DNA of 64,000 nt. It comes from Prosopocoilus inquinatus (taxonomy: Eukaryota; Arthropoda; Insecta; Coleoptera; Lucanidae). The stretch lies in the NCBI GenBank assembly GCA_036172665.1, contig CM069871.1, positions 2,852,001-2,916,000 on the forward strand, given 5' to 3'. Positions 34,521-47,144 of this stretch are shown here, in pieces (position 1 is the stretch's first letter; each line of letters opens with the position of its first letter). Under the pieces are notes generated by a model. It saw only the letters and a program-made list of their open reading frames with translations, searched no databases and was not told the DNA's origin. The position numbers and the translations under genes were made by a program.

Positions 34521-36024
34521 AAAGCCGCCTTCCCACGGTGCGTGTTTTTGTTTTTACGGACGAGCCCGCGCCATCGCATCGTGGGAAGCAAGTCATCTGT
34601 GACTGTGCGGGATCATGCGTCTCGAAAACTTCAAAGGTGTATACAGGGTTACAACTAATTAAAGGACCACCATGGGAATCTCGTAAACTACAAGAGATGC
34701 AAAGATGGTTAAATTATGGAAAAGTTGCGCTATCTTGAGGTCTAAAAAAATATGCAAAGAAATTTTTTCTGTTTTCATTTGTTTTTGAAAACATTCAAAA
34801 AACTGAAAATTCTCCTCATTTTCGAAAATCTCGAATATCTTCTTTATTTCTTACGATAAAATCATAAAATTCGGTGTTTTTACATTAAATTCGATGGACA
34901 ACCTAATGCAGTTCGAAGAAATAGGTTAGGTTTAACAGTTTCATAGATACGACTGTCAATTGTTTCTTTTCTTATGGACGCCACCTTATATATTCATAGC
35001 AAGTGATGCAGAAATAATTTTTGAATACGACCACATGAACGTTTATGCTTTTGTTTTGAAACAAAATATTAGGTTACTGAAAATTTTTGTTAAAAAGTAA
35101 TATTTTATGTAAAAATGTAAATAAGTACTAGAATTGAGTAAGATTTATTATTTTAATAATAATTTTAGTTCTGAATGTTTACACGCATCCGCCTACTAGA
35201 TATTTTTTTTTTCAAAATCTTTTGTAGTTTCTTGATATTTTGTTTTAAAACAAAAGAATAAGTGTGTCGTATGGTCGTGTATTCAGATTTTGTTTTTGTA
35301 TCACGTGGTATGAATACTCAAGGTAGCGTCCATAAGAAAAAAGACAGTTGACAGTCGTATCTGCGATACTGTCAATCCTAACCTATTTCTTCGGACTCTA
35401 TTAGATTGCTCATCGAATTTAACATAAAAACTGCGAATTTCATGATTCTATTTTAATAAACGAGGAAGATATTGGAGATTTTCGAAAATTAAAATTTTCA
35501 GTTTTTTGAAGATATTTCAGAAACGATTGGAGGTAGAAAAGATTTTTTTGAATATTTTGATAGGCTCCAAAATAGCGCAACTTTTTTGTAATTTGACCAT
35601 CTTTGTATATCCTTATAGTTTACGAGACCCCCATGATGGCACTTTAATTAGTTATAACCCTGTATAACGCGAGCTCGTCTGGATCGAACATGTCATACTT
35701 TCATTAATAATTTTATTGTCGCTATTTATGCACGCACGTACTTATTAATACGATAACGGCAAGTGGCAAATAATTTACAAGTTTTTGAATCTTTATTAAA
35801 ATGCGTCATCGTTTTGAAATTCATCAACAACGGCGAAACACAAAAACAAAAACGTCATATACGATGCTTGGAACAGATTTAAAACTCAACAAGGCATTAT
35901 TACCATTAGATAAGAATAAAAGAATACGTTGATTTATTACCCGAGTAAGGAAAGTGCTATGTAACTGCAAAGATCCACCGCACCTATCCGTGAATGAAAA
36001 CACGCACCGTGGGAAGGCGGCTTT
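34521..36024. mobile_element. DNA transposon with perfect 28-bp inverted ends, 1504 bp
   Basis: Ends AAAGCCGCCTTCCCACGGTG (plus eight more bases) and the exact complement at 35997-36024. No transposase. It encloses a second element, 34644-35662. The target duplication is not obvious. Confidence 0.85.
34644..35662. mobile_element. Palindromic CAGGGTT element nested in 34521-36024
   Basis: TA-flanked; left end CAGGGTTACAACTAATTAAA, right end complementary to CAGGGTTATAACTAATTAAA. Inverted marks continue inward (TCTCGTAAACTA; GCGCAACTTTT; CTATTTCTTCG; GACTGTCAA), so most of the 1019 bp folds back. Confidence 0.88.
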
Positions 36025-36650
36025 GGCGTGATTGTTTACTTAATTTATTATTTTTTTTTTGTTTTTAACTAATCACTTAGAGTGGTCGGTGTTATTTGTT
36101 GCAAATTTCGTAAGTGCAATTGAGACGCAGCAAATGGACAAGAAATTTGTAAATAAGTGTCCGCAGTAAATGATACAATGTACGCATTTTATTTAATTAT
36201 TTTGATTGCAGTGCCCCCCGCTTAGCATCGGATTCGTAAGTAAAAATAAATGAACTTTCGCGTGTAATCTGACAAACCAGAATCACGCTTGTCAGCAGCA
36301 GTATTGCCAATCAACTAGATAAAAAAATTCCTTTTTCGGCATACAAGCATTTTCTTAGAATTCCTTAAATCTTAAATGAATTAGGGAAATATAAATTAAT
36401 TAATTAATTAATTAAAGTTCAAAAATAATTATTAAGTGTTAAAACAAACGAAAGAGAAATATTAAAACAACCTAACTTGCACTCAATGCACTTCGCAACA
36501 ATCAGAACGAGTGTTGCCAACTCATCAAATTTCGAAATTTTTACCCTGATTTTTACCTTATGATGGCGTTTGATAATAAATAAGAAAAATAAGAAAAAGA
36601 AACTGAAATAAAAAAATTGTTCTCTTGAATGTAGAAAGATAGTGGCGAAC
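36025..36650. other. AT-rich non-coding stretch
   Basis: Contains an ATTAATTAATTA tract near 36395. The part at about 36400-36640 is duplicated at about 37195-37420 (marks GTGTTGCCAACTCATCAAAT and CTTATGATGGCGTTT). Confidence 0.6.
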
Positions 36651-38519
36651 TGAACTCCTTTTCGATTGTCATTTGTTTTGTTTTCGTTTATTAAATTGCA
36701 TTCAATTTTCTTTTCTTCGATTGTTTTTATAATTTTTTTAATTGTTTTAACTTTGTAATTATTTTTCCCATTGCCCTCATTTTTCGATTATTTTTTTGTT
36801 GGTCGTTTCATCTTCCTAATCGTGTTCAATTTCTTTTTTTTTAAATTGTTTCATTTCGTATTACTTTCGTTCTTTTTTTGTTTTCGTTTTCGTCTCGTGA
36901 TTATTATTTTCTTTTTGTTTTTCTACTACCTTCGATTTTTGTTTATTTTTTTTTTAACTGCAAGATTAAGATAATTAATTTCAATTGTTTTCGATTTTCT
37001 TTATTATTATTTCTTGAATATTTTCGTATAATTTTCGCTGGTAGTATTTTTTATTTTCTTTCGAAAAAAGAAATACGCGAGAGAAACTGTTAAACAGATT
37101 CCTGTAATAGTTCTTTCTCCTGGTCAATTCGAAAAAAAAAATGTTTGGAGAAAATCTGAAACAAAATCACGGAATGGCTGACATCTAGCGGAAATAAATT
37201 AATTAAAGTTCAAAAATAATTATTGACTGTTAAAACAAACGAAAGAGAAATATTAAAACAATCTAACTGGCATTTTAATGCACTTTGCAGCAATCAGAAC
37301 GAGTGTTGCCAACTCATCAAATTTCGAAGTTCTTAACTTATGATGGCGTTTAATAATAAATAAGAAAAAGAAATTTAAATAAAAAAATCTTATTTTGAAT
37401 ATAGAAAGATAATGGCGGGCGAACTGAGCTCCTTCTCGATTGTCATTTGTTTTGTTTTGTTTTTTTTTTTAAATTGCACTCAACTATCTTCTTTTCGATT
37501 GTTTTTATAAATTTATAATTGTTTTAACTTTGTAATTATTTTTGTAATTGTTTTTTTCCGGTACCCTCATTTTTTGATCATTTTTTCATTGGTCGTTTCA
37601 TCTTCCTAATCAATGTGTTCAATTTTTTTTTTTTAATTGTTTCAGTTCATATTACTTTCGTTCTTTTTCTGTTTTCGTTCTCGTCTCGTGATTATTATTT
37701 TTTGTTTGTTTTTCTCCTAGTCAGTTCAAGAAAATTCTCTAGAGAAAATCCAAAACAAAATCACGGATTGGCTGACATCTACCGGAAGTTCCCTGTAATA
37801 AGGAAAACATTGGATGAATGACGTGTGATTAACCTATGAATTGAAATGTTTGTAATTTCTGTGATATTTCCGTGCTACACACAATAATAATAAAATAATA
37901 TAATAAAAAAACTAACAAAAAGCATTGATGGATCGAATAGAACAAGTTATACTGATTAACATTAATGATAGCTCTTTGCTTTCCTTATTAAGAGCGTCAT
38001 CTGTTGGTTACTAATTTTCGCGGAGTATTTAAACAATACTTTGATGAAGAACAATTACATTTTGTCGCTTTCGATTATAAGTTTAAAAATACGTGACTTT
38101 TTGAAAAAGATTTAGAAAACAGGAAAGGATGTTATACACTTGAAGTATTAAACATGTCATTTCTGAACGTACCCCTAAAATTAAATGTGAAAATTTTGGT
38201 TGGTGGTATGGATTGAGTTTGGTTGGTATTCCTAGGCGCAAGAAAATTTGTGTTCCTGCAAAGGCCAACCTTTCAAATAATTTTAGGTGATTTCTTCCGC
38301 TCACAAAATCGTGATCCAAACGTGTTTTGATTCAAAGACAGACATCCTTTTCCTTGAATTTCTCTATTTTTAAAACTTGTTTGGATTAAATTATGGTTAT
38401 TTACAAATGAACTGTCAATCAAAAATTCAAGACAGGTGTTTTGTTGCAACAACTACGACATTCGGGTCCAAACTATTTGAAACACGATTCAACAAACTTT
38501 TAAGCGAAAGAAAACACCT
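36651..38519. repeat. Two further copies of block R1
   Basis: A diverged truncated copy at about 36651-37195 is followed by a second copy at about 37430-38519 close to that at 32820-33963. A small inverted-end element occupies about 38287-38519 (GGTGATTTCTTCCGCT and AGCGAAAGAAAACACC). Confidence 0.8.
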
Positions 38520-39042
38520 TTTTTATGTACCAGACGCAAGTACGTCATAATCAGTTGCAAATATTTAATCTAAGAGTGATTGATATTGATTACCGTAGTA
38601 CAATTATTTGAAATCCAAACAAATGACAGATTTATGGCGCGCAGTTTAAAAAAAAATAGCTAGAGTCCGTCGTTCCTCATGAACACGTTTTACTTTGGAG
38701 TTGTTTTTATACTTATTACATCATGATTAATGAAAATAACTTTAATTTCTTCAGTTTTTATGTCATTGCAGATTACACACACCGCGCGTGTTGCTGCGGC
38801 AAATTAAAAATTAAAACGACACCTTCTATTTATGTACAAATTTATTTAACAAATTAGAACGTCAGACGTTTAACAAAAAGGACAGTTCATCAGATTATCA
38901 TACAATATATTTATTAATCAGGTTTCTGTATATGTACAACATACATACATGAATGCATTACCTATGCGCTCGGTTTGACTTTTATTATGCCAGTAAGTAA
39001 GTACTTAAAACGCAAACCACTAAAGAATAGCTCGATTATGTA
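38520..39042. other. Non-coding stretch
   Basis: No paired ends, tandem array or recognised coding frame. Confidence 0.35.
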
Positions 39043-39157
39043 CAGTCGTGCGCAACTAAAATGCACCTCTCGCACCCTTAAAAGACCATTGCGCTGTGCT
39101 ACAAGGCTCACAGAAATGTCGAACGTCAAATTGTTGCACTTAAGATGCGCACGACTG
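39043..39157. mobile_element. Tc1/mariner-type MITE, 115 bp
   Basis: TA-flanked inverted ends CAGTCGTGCGCA and TGCGCACGACTG; nothing coding. Confidence 0.85.
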
Positions 39158-39960
39158 TACCTACGCCTCGTATCGTAAAACGGAAGTCGTGTGTACACGT
39201 GTGAGTTACTACTTACGAGTATGAAGTGTGTGTGAGGGTGAATTCGATTTTTCGCGCAGGTCCGAACAATCAGATGTGTCGGTAATTCCTGCACAATCTG
39301 CTCGGAGCCAACACTGAACTGTTTTTTTTTTTTTTTTTCGAAAAAGTCGAGTGGAGGAGGAAGACGCATATTTAGTCCTCCTATGATTTTATGCACAGGG
39401 TGACTACAAAATAAAGGGGCGTTATTTTAAGGTTAGATTAATTATGCAATTATTAAAATAATAATAACTACCGTATGAAGATGAACGATAAATAAAAGAT
39501 CGACACTCTCTAGTTTTAAGAAAATAAAATAAAAATATTGTAAATGAAAAAAAAAAAAATGCAAAATACGAGAAAAGCAAACAAACAAAACCGATAATTT
39601 TGTAAAATTTAATCGAAATAAATAAAGGCGAGAAATAATTTAAAACTGAAAACAAAATAAGATAAAAAGGGCACGTGTAGCAAAACTAGAACATACTTGT
39701 CGCTGCCCCTTTTCATTTTTTTTTTTTTGGGGGGGGGGAGGGACTAAGCAGGTTTACAAGTTGATAAAAAGTATATAGCAAAAAATCTGCACAACGCAGT
39801 ACACAAAAAACAAAAAAAAAACAACGGAAACGTTGTCAGTTCTTTTTTCTTTCTCTTCTTCTTCTTCTCCTCTTCTCTTTTTGACAGCTTGCAAGAGCCG
39901 TCACTTAAGTAAAGGTTTATTAAAAATTCTAACGATTAAAAATCAATAAAGACTAAGTCG
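39158..39960. other. Non-coding stretch with homopolymers
   Basis: Contains a T run (39321-39338), an A run near 39550, a T run followed by a G run (39716-39738) and a TTC-rich tract (39841-39880). An orphan CAGGGTGAC end lies near 39397. Confidence 0.5.
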
Positions 39961-39964
39961 AAAC

Positions 39965-42060
39965 AACCAATTAAACTCAGCCTAACTGCCCAACCCAAGT
40001 AAAAAAAATGAAAAATTTGAAATTAAAGAAATATTAAGTCAAAGCCATTTCAAGGTCAATTCAACCCAACTGCGCTCAATCTAAATCTATATGCTGAATT
40101 AAAGGTAAAAATTTTAAAAAATTAAGCAAAAAATGAAATCCCAATAAAAATTTAAAAAAAAAACAAGAAAAATAGATTTAAAAAAAATGAAAAATTAAAA
40201 ATTTGAAATTAAAGAAAAATTAAATCAAAGCCATCTCAAGGTCAATTCAACTCAACGGCGCTCAATCTAAATCTATGTGCTGAATGAAAGGCAAAAATTT
40301 TTAAAAATTAAGCAAAAAATGAAAGCTCAATAAAAATTTTAAAAAAACAAGAGAAATAAAATAAAAAATGAAAAATTTTAAATTAAACAAAAATTAAGTC
40401 AAATCTATCTCAAGGTCAATTCAACCCAACTGCCCTCAATCTAAATCTATGGGATGAATTAAAGGCAAAAATTTAAAGAAATTAAGCAAAAAATGAAATC
40501 TCAATAAAAATTTAAAAAAAAAACAAGAAAAATAGATTAAAAAAATAAAAAATTAGAAATTTGAAATTAAAGAAAAATTAAGTCAAAGCCATTTCATGGT
40601 CAATTCAACCCAACTGCGCTCAATCTAAATCTATGGGCTGAATTAAACGCAAAAATTTAAAGAAATTAAGCAAAAAATGAAATCTCAATAAAAATTTTAA
40701 AAAAGGAGAAATAAATTAAAAAAAATAAAAAATTTGAGATTAAGCAAAAATTAAATCAAATCCATCTCAAGGTCAATTCAACCCAACTGCGCTCAATCTA
40801 AATCTATGTACTGAATTAAAGGCAAAAATTTATAAAAAAATTAACCAAAAAATGAAATCTCAATAAAAAATTTAAAAAAACAAGAGAAATAAATTATAAA
40901 AATAAAAAATGAAAAATTTGAAATTAAACAAAAATTAAGGCAAATCCATCTCAAGGTCAATTCAACCCATCTGCGCTCAATCTAAATTTATGTGCTGAAT
41001 TAAAGGCAAAAATTTTAAAAAAATTAATCAAAAAATGAAATCTTAATAAAAATAAAAAAAACAAGAGAAATAAATTTTAAAAATAAAAAATGAAAAATTT
41101 GAAATTAAACAAAAATTAAGTCAAACCTATCTCAAGGTCAATTTAATTTATTATAGAGAGCAGATGTAAACTTTGAAATAAAATAACCCGACTGCACTCA
41201 ATCTATATGTGCTGAACTTAAGGCAAAAATTAAAAAAAAATAAGCAAGAATTGAAAACTCAATGAAAATCATGAAGTCCAAGCCATCTCAAGGCCAACTA
41301 AATCCGACTGGACTCTACCTAAACGTGCTCAACTTAGGACAAAATTAAAAATGAAAACACTAATACTACACTAATAAGTCCGACTTAACCCAACTGCACT
41401 CAACCCAAACGTTCTGAACTCAAGCCAAAAATTTAAAAAAAAGTAAACAAAAAATTAAAATTAAAAAAAGAAAAGTCAATGACAATGCAGTCAATGAACC
41501 CACCTTCAGGTCGACCAAATCCAACTGGACTCAACCTAAATATGCTCAATTTATGACAAAATTAAAAATTAAAAAATTAAAACTCTAATAATTAAGTGCA
41601 ATTTAACCTAACTACGCTGAACTCAAACGTGCTAAACTCAAGCCAAAAATTAAAAAAAAATAAACAAAAAAATTAAAATTAAAAAAAGAAAAAAACTCAA
41701 TAATAACAAAGAAGTCTAAACCCACCTTGAGGATAACCAAGTCCAACCGGACTCAACCTAAATGCGCTGTTCTTAGGACACAATGAAAAATTAAAAATTA
41801 AAAAAATTAATACAATAATAATAAAGTCCAACTCAATTCAAATGCGCTCAACCCAAACGTACTGAACTCAAGCCAAAAATTTAAAAGAATAAACAAAAAA
41901 AATTTAAATTAAAAAAATTAAAGGCTCAAAAAAAATTAAGTGTGCTGATCTTAAGCCAACAATTAAAAAATAAAATAAAAATAACAAAAATTAAATCCAA
42001 TCCATTTCAAGAAGAATTCAACTCAACTGCCCTTAACCTAATTCGATGGATAAATTTTAA
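39965..42060. repeat. Satellite array of about 180-bp units with TCAAGGTCA
   Basis: Marks CAAGGTCAATTCAACCCAAC, CTCAATCTAAATCTATG and TTAAGCAAAAAATGAAATC recur at about 40051, 40237, 40411, 40595, 40768, 40952 and 41133, steps of 173-187 bp. Past about 41160 the units decay but keep CTCAACCTAAA and TCAAGCCAAAAAT. Strongly A-rich on the plus strand. Confidence 0.9.
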
Positions 42061-42476
42061 AAAAAATGTGTTTTTTTCCCATCAAATAATATTTCATTCA
42101 TAGTTTTTTTTTTCTAGTCTTTTCATTTTTGCGTGGTTTTTCATTGAAAATGTGTTAATCTTTTATCTAAGTATATTTTTTCTGTTCTGCATATTTTATT
42201 GTTTGCAAATTTTCTGACGTCATATTCCGCGTGCGTCTCGCCTGCGTTTGTTTACCGTGTAGTTTCTCACGCCATCAAACGCTCTCGCCGCCGCAGTTCC
42301 TTTGTTTCGCCAATAATTAAATTAATTCAGTGTTTTCCTCACGCGTCTTTCGTTTTCATGCAGTTTTTTTTTTCACTTTTAGATCTCGTTCATTTCTTTT
42401 TCTTCACTCAAACTGTATCTTTTGTCTTTTGTGTTACATCGCTTTTAATTACCTACACTTGTTTTTTTTTTTTGTA
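42061..42476. other. T-rich non-coding stretch
   Basis: Pyrimidine-rich sequence with overlapping open frames in two plus-strand frames. I treat these as composition artefacts; there are no recognisable motifs. Confidence 0.4.
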
Positions 42477-42698
42477 CAGTTGCGGCCTTTGAAAACTGGC
42501 AGGTACACTTTGACAAATGCAATATTTCGGCGTTGTAAACTGATCTTAAATTTAAAGTTTCTGAACGTACCTCAAATCACTCTAACAAACCCTACTATGG
42601 ATGTCAAATTTGACACTGACAACAAAGTGACAGATTAAAGATGAACTTTTGACATTGATGTCAATTTTCAGTGCACCAGTTTTCAAGGGCCGCAACCG
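42477..42698. mobile_element. Tc1/mariner-type MITE, 222 bp
   Basis: TA-flanked inverted ends CAGTTGCGGCCTTTGAAAAC and a complement reading GTTTTCAAGGGCCGCAACCG. A half copy lies near 14965. Confidence 0.85.
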
Positions 42699-42916
42699 TA
42701 CATACTTAAATTTTTATTTTGCTGCACTTTTTCCTCTCAAACTATTATCGTTTATTCAGTTATAGTCTCTTCTTGATTTATTCGATATTTCATCGAAGAT
42801 AGAAGAATTGAAGTGCTGTAATTAATCTACCCTTAAAACCATGTCCTCGCTGTTTGGTCATCCCTGTCCAGTAAATAATTCAGCGATTTGAATGCTAGAC
42901 TCGAAAGCAAAAAGTA

Positions 42917-43124
42917 GACAATTACAGTTTCCTGTAATTTTTCTTACTTCTGAATGTTACTGTTTAAAAACGACTTCACAGGCAAGCTCTGAACTTTTGT
43001 AAAATCTGTGAAGTCGTATTTAAATACTGCAGGATACTTTTGCTTCAACAATAAATTTAAAAAAAAAACAAAAACAAATGGGATCACGTTGAAGAAAGAA
43101 AAATTACAGGAAACTGTAATCGTC
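42917..43124. mobile_element. ACAGTTTCCTGTAAT element, 208 bp
   Basis: Inverted ends GACAATTACAGTTTCCTGTA and the complement TACAGGAAACTGTAATCGTC, flanked by TA (42915-42916 and 43125-43126). The interior has an imperfect hairpin around GACTTCACAGG and CTGTGAAGTC. The terminal motif recurs in the arrays at 23815 and 29451. Confidence 0.85.
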
Positions 43125-43930
43125 TACTATTTTTTTTTTTTTTTTTGCTTTAGACGTAAGATCTTTTCCTGCGTTTAGTTCATGGGCGACGACGTTGTGA
43201 TTTCGTTTACTCGTCGTTGTCTAATGCGTGGTTATTTTACGTTGTCTGAGACGAATCAGCTGATTGGTCGAGGTGGTCGGGATTTGAAAACCGACCGTAC
43301 ACGACTGCGAAGGTCAAACTTTTCGTTTAGAAGATAGTCCGACCATCGCTGTTAAACTTCGAACTAAACGCAGAACGATGAGACAGAGAAACGTTTTATC
43401 CATAACGACAAAATTACTAAAGAAATAAAATTTGCAAATCTAAAATTTTATAGCGACATCTTCACATAAAATCGGAGTTGCAGTTTTCTGTAGAATCATT
43501 GGTCGCGTTCAGGTGACCTAGCGGCTGAGTTGTTTGTTACTCGGCACGATTTGAAAGTCAGCCGAACGGCCAACTTAACAAAACTGTAATCACCCAAAAC
43601 CCATTAAAAACAGAAATTTTTTTTGAACCTTAATCGTAACAGAAACCGAAATTAATATGCCTGAAGTAACCCTAATCGAAAACTAACCGCTTATTAATTT
43701 TTCGGTTAATTTCGATTTCGTTTCTTTATACTTACTAACATCAGAGGCGGCCTTAATTGTTGCGAAGCCCTGGGTGAGACCGGCCGCCCTTAAGGTTGGG
43801 TTGGTTGATAAATTCCCCGCCCCCTCTTGCGATAAGGAAAGATTGTATTATAAAGAGCAGAAAAATACTAAATGAATTAAAAAATAGTAAACGAACGAAA
43901 GACAAAATAATATCCATTTTCGTAATTACC

Positions 43931-44760
43931 AGGGCCGGAGCAAGGAAAGCAAGGCATGAGGGCGCCGATTAAACACGATTTAAGGCGCAACTTGAACAAT
44001 TTCAAGGTCAACCAAATTCGATCCACGGACTGAAATAATTTTTCTTTTTTATTATTCAGTGTTAACCCGATCCAACTGAACCCGACTTAACTCCTTTAAA
44101 TCCAAGTAAAAAATTAAGAAAACGCGAGAAATGTAAAATGCAAGAAATAAAAGTAAAAAATTAAAAAAAAAAACTATTAAAGCGAGGTTCGACCATCGCC
44201 AAGGTCAAGCAAACTCGTCCCAACAACTGAACTCCATTCTATTCAACCTAAGCAAAAGGAATTAAAAGCAGAAATCAATAAAAAAATGATATTAACAATT
44301 AAATAAAGAAAAATAAACGTCAACCCAAGCTAACTCTAATCCAAGTAAAAAATTTAATACAAATTATAATGAACATCAGCAAATTTCAAGGTCAACTGAG
44401 CTCTCGCAACTTATTACATCATATTGCACTTCATTCTCCACAGGTAAAAAAAATGTAAAAATTTATACATGGATTAAAGTTAAGTTAAATAATTCACAAG
44501 GTCAATCCAATCTAACCGACATCAATCAAACGTCATCTAACAAATTACTGGAAAAATTAAAAGTAAAGATGAGAAAATATTAAAAGAAACAATTAAAAAG
44601 AAAGTTTAACTAACGTCAAGGTCAATCCAACCCAACATCTCTCAACTTAACTCCATTTACGACAAATAAAAACTGCAAGAAAAATTAAGAGTATACAAAT
44701 CGTTGAAAATTAAAAATCAATTCTAATCAAGCTCAACCAATCTCATCGTCGACTTCGACT
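43931..44760. repeat. AT-rich repeat block with AAGGTCAA motifs
   Basis: Starts with CAGGGCCGGAGCAAGG, like the starts at about 15017 and 28888. Carries TCAAGGTCA at 44002, 44386 and 44616 and CTCAACTTAACTCCATTTA-like phrases shared with 15700-16450. Confidence 0.6.
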
Positions 44761-44939
44761 TTTGTTCAGGTCCAGGGCCCCCGTAACCATGTGTGCAAAG
44801 CGTGCAGTGGACGCGGGCGCCATCTTCAAGGGGCGGCAATTAGCTTCTTGGTCACTGGACATATTTTGTCAGTTTTTTTTCGCCCAAGAAAAGAAAAATA
44901 ATGGTAAACAGTTTCTTGTCTGGTATAAATTATTCGAAA

Positions 44940-45640
44940 AACTAGCCACAAGTTTTGATGAAGCCGTCAACCCCACGGCAAAACATCGACTAAAATAGAA
45001 CAGTTAACTGCGGCAATTAAAAGTAGAAAAGTCCTAACTTTAGTAATTTTCGTTTGCTAAATTTTTCATAAAAATTTAATAATTTTATTAGGTAAAAAAA
45101 GAAATTATATAAGCTGTTACGATTTTGTTAACAAAACAACATATTTATATTTCATTTCTTAAGTTTTTATAAATTTATGTTCCTTTTGCTTTTGTGATTT
45201 TGTTTCTTTTTTTCTAATATTAGTAACTTGCATTCTGTGAAGGGGGGGCATCTAACCAGAGGTCTTCTCGGTCAGATGAGAAAAAAGCGCTTCTCTTCGT
45301 TTTTGAGGGCTTGCGGCAGCTAGGAACTTGAAAAAATCAAGGAAAATGTTTAAATAAAAGTGAAGGAGGGTGCTTAAAAAAGCGAAGGAGAATGTTTAAA
45401 AAAAGTGAAGGAGAATGTTTCGAAAAAGTGAAGGAGAATGTTTAAAAAATGTGAAGGAAAGTGTTTAAAAATTTTTCTGTTTTTTTCCAATTCTTTTCTT
45501 TTAAATTTTAATAATTTTGATAATTGACCGTTTTTGTTTGCCCCAACTTATCTACCAGAGGGCGCCAAAATATAAAGTGGCACGCGGGCGGCATTTGGCC
45601 TCGCGGGGGCTCTGTTCAGGTCAAGCAAAAATTTAAATAA
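44940..45640. repeat. Dispersed repeat, copy B
   Basis: Collinear with 241-790: TTAACTGCGGCAATTAAAAG at about 45004, GTCAGATGAGAA near 45273, a 23-bp GTGAAGGAGAATGTTT minisatellite (about 45361-45470), then GAGGGCGCCAAAATAT and CCTCGCGGGGG. Confidence 0.78.
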
Positions 45641-46236
45641 AAATTAAAAAAAAACCCTGTCATGAACTTAATTTTTCAGAAATTAATTCGCCTAATTTGG
45701 ACGTCAGTTGTCATTTTAGAAAAAAAAAAAAACGTAAGCCGAACGGTTGCCAAAGGTAGTCCTTGCGGCGATAAATTTTACGTTCGTGTTTTAAAAAATG
45801 TAAGTTTTATTTCATTGTAATGTATTTACTTCTCTTCCTTGTTTTTTTAAGAGTGCGCTCCCTGAAAACCTTAAAAACCCCTAACCCACCCAAACCGACA
45901 GAAAACCCTAACTGAAACCGTACCCGAACTCAGAGTAAAATGGAAACCGAAACCTTAACCCTAACCGACGCTCACTACAAATGATACCATTTGACAGTTT
46001 CGTAGCCCTTACACTAAATGTTCTTAAGGTTGTGGTTCGCATGCAAAAGTATCATTTAAATTCAGTGGCGGCATTTCAGGGTAGGCATGGTAGGCGTCGC
46101 CTACCCTAACATTTTATAAAGAATTAAGTTTAATTTTTTATTATTATTATTATTACTTTTTTAATTTAATATTAATTACAAATAACCCATTGTTTATTTT
46201 TATGTTGATATTTTTGTCGAACAGGTAATTGCGGTC

Positions 46237-46330
46237 CATTTCTGAACGAATCCTAAGTTGCATTTCTGAACGAATCCTAAGTTGCATTTCTGAACGAATC
46301 CTAAGTTGCATTCCTGAACGGTTCCTCCGT
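46237..46330. repeat. 24-bp minisatellite, four units
   Basis: CATTTCTGAACGAATCCTAA plus GTTG, repeated at 46237, 46261, 46285 and (diverged) 46309. Confidence 0.92.
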
Positions 46331-47037
46331 TGCGTACGATGTGGTTGGTGGGTAGCGGTAAAATAGGCGAAATAATTTTTCGCCTTAAATCCTCATGAAA
46401 GTATCACGCGATTAATATGTTTATCTCTTTCTATCCCACTGACGTGTAGTAAAATGAATACGTACCATCTTAGGCGACAGATCGTGTCGCCTCGGGCTAT
46501 TCGGAATTATTCGTTCAAGAAACGTTTCAGTTTGGTTATTCCATAATTTACGTTTGAATCAGTTTAAATATTGTGAGCATTATTATAATTTATTATTATC
46601 GTCATGGAGCATGGATGTCGCGTATGAAATTATACGTACTCTTTTTTTTTAAGAAATGTCCTTTTCACAGAAATATTTTTCTTTGGGTAGACACAATTAA
46701 TATTTTAATGCCGATAAAAGAGTTCAATTATTTTATCGTTCGTTTAAGACTACTTAGTATGAAAATCATAAATGGTTGTGTGTGGAAACAATTTTAAAAA
46801 GGCACTTTTTTGTTGGCATAAAAAAATATTCTTTTATCAGGTGTCAGACAAAACGCTTCTTGGATAACGATGAAGTTAACAAAAAAGTAGAATTCTCTTA
46901 ACGTGCTTAATAGACGTAAGAGTGACTTTGGCAAAACAAGCGCTCTCATTTCGAGATGGAGATGAAAGTAAAAGGTTTATTTAGTGCTAGCAATTTTGTT
47001 AAAAAAAATATAATAATTTATAAAACTTAAGTATGTA

Positions 47038-47144
47038 CAGTCGCGAGCATTAAATTTTGGTCGTCAATGTCAATCAGAACGTTAATTTCTGCAAAGTAAA
47101 AAAATTAAATAACCAATAACGACCAAAAATTATTGCTCGCGACT
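47038..47144. mobile_element. Tc1/mariner-type MITE nested in the hAT element
   Basis: Inverted ends CAGTCGCGAGCATTAAATTT and AAATTATTGCTCGCGACT. TA precedes the left end; the right flank has changed. Confidence 0.75.

Noticed and set aside
44762..44998. Open frame of 78 codons in the dispersed repeat region
   Set aside because: Runs across a repeat junction shared with copy A, where the frame is not preserved.
46237..46330. Direct repeats considered as a CRISPR-like array
   Set aside because: The repeats are back to back with no spacers, in an insect hAT element.
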